Shown here piece after piece: positions 57,949 to 64,000 of a stretch of DNA of 64,000 bases. The notes beneath the pieces were generated by a model. It saw only the letters and a program-made list of their open reading frames with translations, was not told the DNA's origin and searched no databases. How positions within the stretch are numbered: position 1 is the first letter of the stretch; every line of letters starts with the position of its first letter. The DNA comes from Membranipora membranacea (lineage: Eukaryota; Bryozoa; Gymnolaemata; Cheilostomatida; Membraniporidae), in NCBI GenBank assembly GCA_914767715.1, contig OU612065.1:40176001-40240000 (forward strand), given 5' to 3'. Both the position numbers and the translations under genes were made by a program.

Positions 57949-58977
57949 CATAGACTTAATAATAAACCTAGACAGGACACTGTATGGAACATTAGCATTG
58001 AGGCAGTGAGGCACTTAATTATGGTGACGCGACGTCTCTGGAGGGTGACGAAACAGTGATTTTAACTCATAGCTGTCATTGATTTACCTGTCCCAGCTCT
58101 GGTTAAATGTTGATAACTCAACTGGCTTCAATCGGAGAATTTAAGTTTGAAAATTGCAATAGATTCAGCATGCAGCTTCTTGTGATCATATTGATAGTCT
58201 ATTTAGCTTCGTAGCTCAATTATTATCATAAAAGCAAGCTATTGAAAACGGTGCATAGACTATAATTTTGTCCTGATTAAATGCTTATATCTCAACCAAT
58301 TTTGATGGAATTTTGAGTTTGAAAATTGCAATTGATTCAGTAGCTTGTGAAGACTATTTTAAAGGTCTGTTTAGCTTTGTAGCTCAAGTTGAACCAGGGA
58401 GTTTAGGACTTTCCTCGTTGGTAAAACCGAACAAGCAAGCAATTGAAAACCGTTATACTACTAATAATGACACAATTATTGGCTGATGGAAAGGGGTAGC
58501 AAAGAAGAAAGTCCTGAACTCCCTGGTTATACTTGAGCTACAAGGCAGAAGAGACCATCAAAATGATCTCCACAAGCTACTGAACCTATTATATTGTAAT
58601 TTTCAAACTCAAAATTCCAACAAAATTGTTTGAGATATAAGCATTTAATCAGGACTGAAACTGCAAAAAAAATTGTAGCTAAGTCTATGCACGGTTTTAA
58701 ATAGCTTGCTCTTTTGATAATATTTGAGCTATGGAGCTAAACCGACTATCAAAGTGATCGCCAGAAGCTGCTGAATCTATTACAATTTTCAAACTTAAAT
58801 TCCGATTGAAGTCAGTCGAGTTATCAATATTTAACCCGAGCTGGGAACGGTAAATCAATGATAGCTATGAGTAAAAATCACTGTTTCTACACCCTCCAGT
58901 GACGTCGCGTCACCATAATTATGTGCCTCACTTCAGCTAAATACAGTGTCCTGTCTAGGTTTATTATTAAGTCTATG
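57949..58977. mobile_element. Foldback transposon with about 480-bp arms
   Basis: 1,029 bp. The left arm from CATAGACTTAATAATAAACC and the right arm ending in its reverse complement run inwards for most of the element, leaving a centre of about 70 bp near 58450. The flanks are an exact 8-bp duplication TATAATAC (57941-57948, 58978-58985). Each arm itself holds two related subrepeats (GAAAATTGCAATAGATTCAG and GAAAATTGCAATTGATTCAG). An 8-bp duplication suits hAT-type transposases. Non-coding. A relic end is at 9951-10020. Confidence 0.9.
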
Positions 58978-58985
58978 TATAATAC

Positions 58986-59849
58986 AGAGGACATGTATAG
59001 GCCACAATGACAATAATGGTACAGACAATTTTTTATGACAGGAAAAAAAGGAGTTTGTAGAGCATCGCGGCAGACCGTCAGTATATCTGAAATTTCTCAG
59101 CGTAAGACTGCTCAAAAAGCGACAGTGTGAGACAAATTTATTCATTGTTGCGCTGCCCAAACATTTGTTATGGTGAGTTGTGACATTTCCCTGTAGAAAT
59201 CAAAGACAAATCGGAGTTCCATCCAATGGAATCCTACCAATAGAACATTCTAATTTGTAAGCCGATATTCAGTGGTAACAACAAAAATTGCAAGTATATT
59301 GTCCTTTGTGTGAAAGATTCTGATAGAAAGTGGCTAAAAAGGAATTCCTTCAATTAGCTGTATAATTATAAAATCACAGAGATGAAATCATCATAAATAA
59401 AGCTGAAGTCAATTATGAAATGAGTCTGCAAAATAAACTGTTGGAGAATCTCATAAAACAAGACAAATATTTTTTTGATCTTGAGTTAGCAAGTAAAAAG
59501 TATGGGGTAAAAAAGATGGTTTGCGATAGATGATATGTAGGCGTGAAGATACCTTAGCACAGTTAAAGGCAGTATGACTAAAAAGAGGATGGTCTTCATT
59601 GGGGGTAATATTGTTGAAAACAGTTTAAGACATCTCAGACAAAAATTTGACCGGGAGTGATTGATTTGAATGATTTATTTACTTTGCTGCTAAAATTCGT
59701 AACAGGTAATACGGATCATATGAAGCATGCATTACAAGCTAATAAAAATAAAAAATACTTTCATAAAAAGAGGTTGGCAAAAACAGATTGCGACAAAAAT
59801 GAAACAGACAAGATTTTTCTAGGCCACATATTTACTAAACAGGCTGTTT
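58986..59849. other. Non-coding spacer
   Basis: No supported feature. Confidence 0.3.
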
Positions 59850-60660
59850 TTGTTACACGGTAGTTTGTGTAAATAAGTAGAATGTCTTTGAGCCTACTAG
59901 AGTGGCGGCCTGTGCTAGGTTTGCGCTTTGGCAGATGTTTGTGTTGTCTATACTCACTATCAGCCGCGACGCTTGCTACAAGGTTTTGGCACAAATGTTC
60001 AAGATAGCTGCATAGTAATGGTATGCCTGATGCAATCAGCCTATCATCATATGATATGTCCGGGTAGATAACTCTCAAACACTGCCTCTGGATAGATTCT
60101 AACCTGTGTTTGTTGGTATCTGATAGATAAATGAACCATGCAGGGGCGGCATAGCACAGTATAGATCGAATGTTAGCAAGGTAGAATCTTATGAGACTAG
60201 GTTTATCAACTCCAAATCGTTTTAGTGTCAGAAGCGCATGGAGTCTAGATTTAGCTTGAGAGTAGGATGTTTCCACATGACTTGTGAGAGATAGATGTTT
60301 ATCGATCATAATGCCAAGCAGTTTGAATTCAGAGACTTCTATTTGCTTCAAATTAACGTTAAGCCCCAGATCAGATGTTATGTTGAGACTCGGACCTACA
60401 TTCATAGTTTTGGTTTCGTCGGTGTTTAAGGTCATATCATTGCCTAGGCTCCGGCTTTGTATGGTATCTCGAGCAGGTTGCAGTGGGGGGTTTGACAGCA
60501 ATACTCTACTAGTGCGAGAGATGGTCTTTAGCTCCGCATCCTGCCTGTCTAAAAGTTGGTATGATGTCACATCATCTGCATAAATAGTTGTTTCACTAGA
60601 CGTGGAGGCATCAGTTGTCTTTTGTGGTAGATCATTAATATAGAGAGTAGGCAGCTCTAA
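59850..60660 (-). mobile_element. 5'-truncated LINE with reverse-transcriptase core and thumb
   Basis: The minus frame contains the RT catalytic box (TTIYADDVTSYQLLD), then LLGIMIDKHLSLTSHV and LLTLKRFGVDKPSLIRF, then ILCYAAPAWFIYL, in the order of CR1/L2-type elements. YADD is intact, but the fingers and first palm blocks are absent. The open frame extends upstream to 60744 only because it runs into the unrelated dispersed repeat at 60680-60890. Similar in layout to 8895-9596. Confidence 0.85.
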
Positions 60661-60679
60661 AAATTCAAGTCTTTTTTTT

Positions 60680-60890
60680 AACATGTATTGACAACAATCT
60701 TCATCATTTAAATGATATTCTTCCAAGTGTACCAGTGCAAGCAAATAATTAAAATAAAAGAAGAAACATGGAAGCCATAGACCTTTCGGCTGAATACATA
60801 GAAAATGATTATGTCTTTGACATGAAATAGATGAATGTGCGTCGTCTGAATGCCTTCAAATTGTTTAAAGATTTCATGTGTTGTTTATCA
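60680..60890 (+). repeat. Dispersed repeat, second copy
   Basis: Matches 18790-19020 in the same orientation (CAATCTTCATC, ATTATGTCTTTGACATG, TTCAAATTGTTTA). It abuts the 5' truncation point of the LINE at 59850-60660. Confidence 0.6.
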
Positions 60891-61836
60891 GCATAATCCT
60901 ACACCTCTTTCTTGACCTCAATATTGTTTCCATATACATCTTTAATTCGCATTCTTGCAAAGCTATTAGCCGATTTATTTGTAGGCAGGCTGTGCGTTGT
61001 ATCAAGTCTTGTTTTGATCTAACAGTCTAGTTCTGAAGTGATCAGCACATGCGCATACTACTATCATCAAACTTGTGTCTATAACTAATTTCCACATGAA
61101 TTTGAATATTGTAATATGTATACTGTGTTCTTTAGACCATACTGAATGAATAATCAAAATACTGTTATTGCTGTAAGTACTATAATAATTTTAGAGTAGG
61201 TGTTCTTTATTTCTCACCATTGTTGTTTGATGGCATTGAATAATTTGTCATCTGCTCAGAACCACTACACTTAGTTAGACAGTACGTTCTTCAATAAGTG
61301 GACAGAACCCAACAGGGCTGCCTGCTGAATGATGATGTAACTTTGCTCTACTCCTACTAGCGTCTGCCAGTGTTTTAGTCTGTGCTGCTTACTAAGAGCA
61401 CACCGCCTATCATATTGACCACTTTTTCTCTTCATATTCCATATCTTCTCCATTTCCATGGCCACCTCCTTATATTTTAAATATTCTCCACTTGTTTGTA
61501 TCCCACTCTGATCTCGCCTGGCTCTGCTATGTCCCTCTTATCAACAACATATAAAAGTACAAAAATTATGTTTATGGAACGGATAACCATCATCATCAAA
61601 TTTGACATTGTGACATTTCTCTCAGTTTTCTAGCTGTTCGAAATTTTTTTTCTAAATTTCACTAGTTTCAAAGAAAATTGAGCTAGATTCCAGCTTAAAA
61701 ATGTTGACACTGACTCTGAAGATTTCAACCAAATTTTAACCCATTCTTGAAAAACTTAGAATAAGCCGCCTGGACTTTTTTTAACATAACCACTAAATGA
61801 ATACTAATATTTGTATAACAGCCAATCGAATGACAT

Positions 61837-61871
<35 letters not shown>

Positions 61872-62110
61872 TAGAGGTTTTCTTAAAAGTGTACAGATAA
61901 CAAAAAGAATTTTATTATAGGTAACTTGTTGACCTCTGAAAACAGCAAAAAAGGCATGATAAGCCTACTACCAAAGTTAAACACAGAGTAAATTATAATG
62001 AATAGCATATAATATAATATAATAGTATTGTTATGAATTATGAAATAATAATGTAGTAAAGAAAAATAAGTTCGGAGCTGATTTATATTTGATTAAAGAT
62101 TAAAAAAAGT
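60891..62110. other. Non-coding spacer with an (ATTT)n microsatellite
   Basis: No supported gene. Nine to ten copies of ATTT lie at about 61834-61872. Confidence 0.6.
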
Positions 62111-62111
62111 T

Positions 62112-62310
62112 TGATTAAAATCCGATGTCATATCACTCGCCCATCCCGAGGCATGGGCGGCGAAATATTAATGCCTTAATGGCGAGGCCGCAATATCTGC
62201 GCCAATTTGCTCTCAGTGTGTGGGACGTCACAACGTGTCATACTTATTAAGCCTTATTATCCTAATAATTCCACAGATAAGATGATGATCAAAAGTCAGA
62301 CCTAGCTAGC
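62112..62310 (-). mobile_element. Fragment of a family-1 SINE block, inverted
   Basis: On the minus strand it carries the SINE body (TGGCGCAGATATTGCGGCC) and the flank AATAAGTATGACACGTTGTG, which occurs just before the SINE heads at 41320 and 62460. It is inverted relative to the next copy at 62524 and lacks the tRNA head. Confidence 0.65.
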
Positions 62311-62523
62311 TACCATCGTACCACTAATCCAGCTCTGTGAGACTGTAGACAATATATAGCTTAGCGTTAGTGTTGCCTGTCGGGCCATTTGGGCCTGAGT
62401 TTGATACCCTCTATATTTATGAACATTTTGATCATCATCCTATTGATTAGTATATCATAATAAGTATGACGCGTTGTGGCGTCCCACAAGGTGTGCCCGC
62501 TAATCACCTTGGAAGTTTGAGAT

Positions 62524-62766
62524 AGGAGGAGGTGGCTCAGTGGTTACAGCACCGGTCTTTCAGCATGCAATGTTGAAGGTCGTGGGTTCAAATCCCACTG
62601 CAGTCCACTGACTACCGGGAGTTGTTGGACCCCCAGGTGTGCTCCGACCTGCCTACAAACTGAGATCAAATTGGCGCAGTAATTGCAGCCTCGCCCTTAA
62701 GGCACACACCATTTCGCCGCCACGATGTGGTGAGTGACCAACCCTTGCAATTTTTAACCAACAATA
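62524..62766 (+). mobile_element. tRNA-derived SINE, family 1, second plus copy
   Basis: Nearly identical to 41381-41627, with the same A box and B box and the same flanks on both sides. Confidence 0.82.
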
Positions 62767-62859
62767 TCTTTTTCAATATTTGGATTCTAAAGCTGGAAAT
62801 TGCTCACATGATAGAATAAAATATTGAGAATAAGATGTGATACAAAATAGCTGCCTCAA

Positions 62860-64000
62860 CTTTTTGCAACTTTTTATTGTGTAAATTTATGAAATAAGTA
62901 TTGTCTCCTACCTAGTAGTGTTGATAAATTTAAAAGCGATCTGCCAGTTGTGACAGAACAGAGCACGGAGCAGATACAATAGTTCTGATTGCTCTATTTT
63001 GAACTTTTTCAATTGTTCCAGTGACCTTTTGTGTGGTGTCTAGGTAAATTGATGAGCAATATTCTAGTATTGGTCGGACAATGCTTTTGTGAGTTTTAAG
63101 GGATTTTTCAACATTCATGTATTTAGGAATAAGATAAACTAGTTTGTTTGCTCTAGTTGCAATATCAGTAACATGGGTATGAAATGTGAGGTCTGTGTCA
63201 AGAGCAACTCCCAAAAACTTGATTGGGAGCTGTGATTCAATTTTTGTGTTTTGAAAATTAAAGTGGTAATAATTTTTTAGATTCCAATTAGAGAAGATAC
63301 AAAATTGCGTTTTCTGAACGTTGAGTTTTAGGAGATGACTGCTATACCATTGAGATACATCTTTCAATAGATTATTGGATTTTTCTAGAACCTCTGGTAT
63401 ACTTGTTGCCTCACAGAATAACAAAGTGTCTTCTGCGTAAGCAAATGAGTTTTCAAAAGACAATAACAATCCATTGATGGTAAGGTTGAAAAGGATGGGG
63501 CCGAGAATGGAGCCTTGTGGGACTCCGCATGTGATTGGTAGTGAATTTGACCTGACTCTCAGACTTTCATGATTTGGGATCTACTGGTGTAGTATGACTC
63601 TAAGAGCACTACTGACGAGGTTGAGAATTGCCTGTTGCCTAGGGTGTGCAAGAAAAGTTTGTGGTTAACAGTGTCAAAGGCTTTTCGGATGTCTAGAGAT
63701 ATGGCTCCAATGTACCAGGGAGCCGTCTGATCCAGTTTTGTTTTCCATTATGTAGCACAGAAAGCAGCATTTGTTCAGTAGAGTGATTTTTTCTGAAGCC
63801 AAAATTGTTTGTCAGAATACAAATTGTGTTTTCCGTGAACAGCATCATCTGGTTCTTCATATCAGATTCGAATATTACGGATAATATTGGGAGGGAGGAG
63901 ATCAGCCGATAGTTAGATGGGTCATTTTTATCTCCTTTCTTCAAAAGTGGTGTCACGACGGCAGATATTAGACAATCGGGAAATACTGAAGTGTCATAAC
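62860..64000 (-). mobile_element. LINE copy B, runs off the window
   Basis: A near-copy of 41760-42896. The core frame 63469-62930 (FAYAEDTLLF, IKFLGVALDTDLTFHTHV, VRPILEYCSSIYLD) lacks the T-rich insertion that breaks copy A, so core and C-terminal segment are joined in one frame here. It has its own indels elsewhere, including near 63550, where palm and core are separated. It shares the unusual YAED box with copy A. The rest lies beyond the window. Confidence 0.85.

Overview
This is a eukaryotic window from an invertebrate animal. Genes are split into short exons with GT-AG introns of about 60-1,700 bp, the DNA is AT-rich, and more than half of it is transposon-derived. No ribosomal RNA or certain tRNA gene is visible. 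The families present (fibrinogen-related, MACPF, ZU5-UPA and arylsulfatase proteins) and the many non-LTR retrotransposons fit an early-branching metazoan such as a sponge or cnidarian. I cannot fix the phylum from sequence alone.

Layout. 1-4679 (+) holds two tandem fibrinogen-related genes: the last exon of one (1-123) and a complete seven-exon gene (2049-4679, 354 aa) encoding a secreted PAN-like plus fibrinogen-domain protein. 4.7-11 kb is mostly non-coding, with a dispersed repeat, a possible first exon of a type II membrane protein (7713-7960, -) and a truncated LINE. 11.3-13.8 kb (-) is a decayed arylsulfatase gene carrying frameshifts, stops and a changed catalytic motif. 15.2-17.9 kb holds two MITE copies around a gag-like relic. 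18.5-29.0 kb (-) is a 17-exon gene whose phases all agree (907 aa): a single-pass membrane protein with cytoplasmic ZU5 and UPA domains and no death domain.

30-46 kb is a graveyard of LINEs from at least four lineages, with tRNA-derived SINEs. One LINE has a 22-bp minisatellite grown inside its reverse-transcriptase VPQG box. 46-58 kb holds several DNA transposons with precise target-site duplications (two hAT-like, two foldbacks) and a family of 0.42-kb LTRs. Among these lies a MACPF gene (51445-55141, -) whose last exon is split by a young 1.6-kb LTR element (4-bp duplication, LTRs differing at about 2 of 422 bases). 59-64 kb returns to LINE and SINE sequence, including a near-duplicate of the block at 41.3-42.9 kb.

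The host genes do not form an operon or an obvious pathway. The fibrinogen-related, MACPF and ZU5-UPA families are each often linked to recognition, attack or signalling at the cell surface in invertebrate immunity, but that common theme here is inference.
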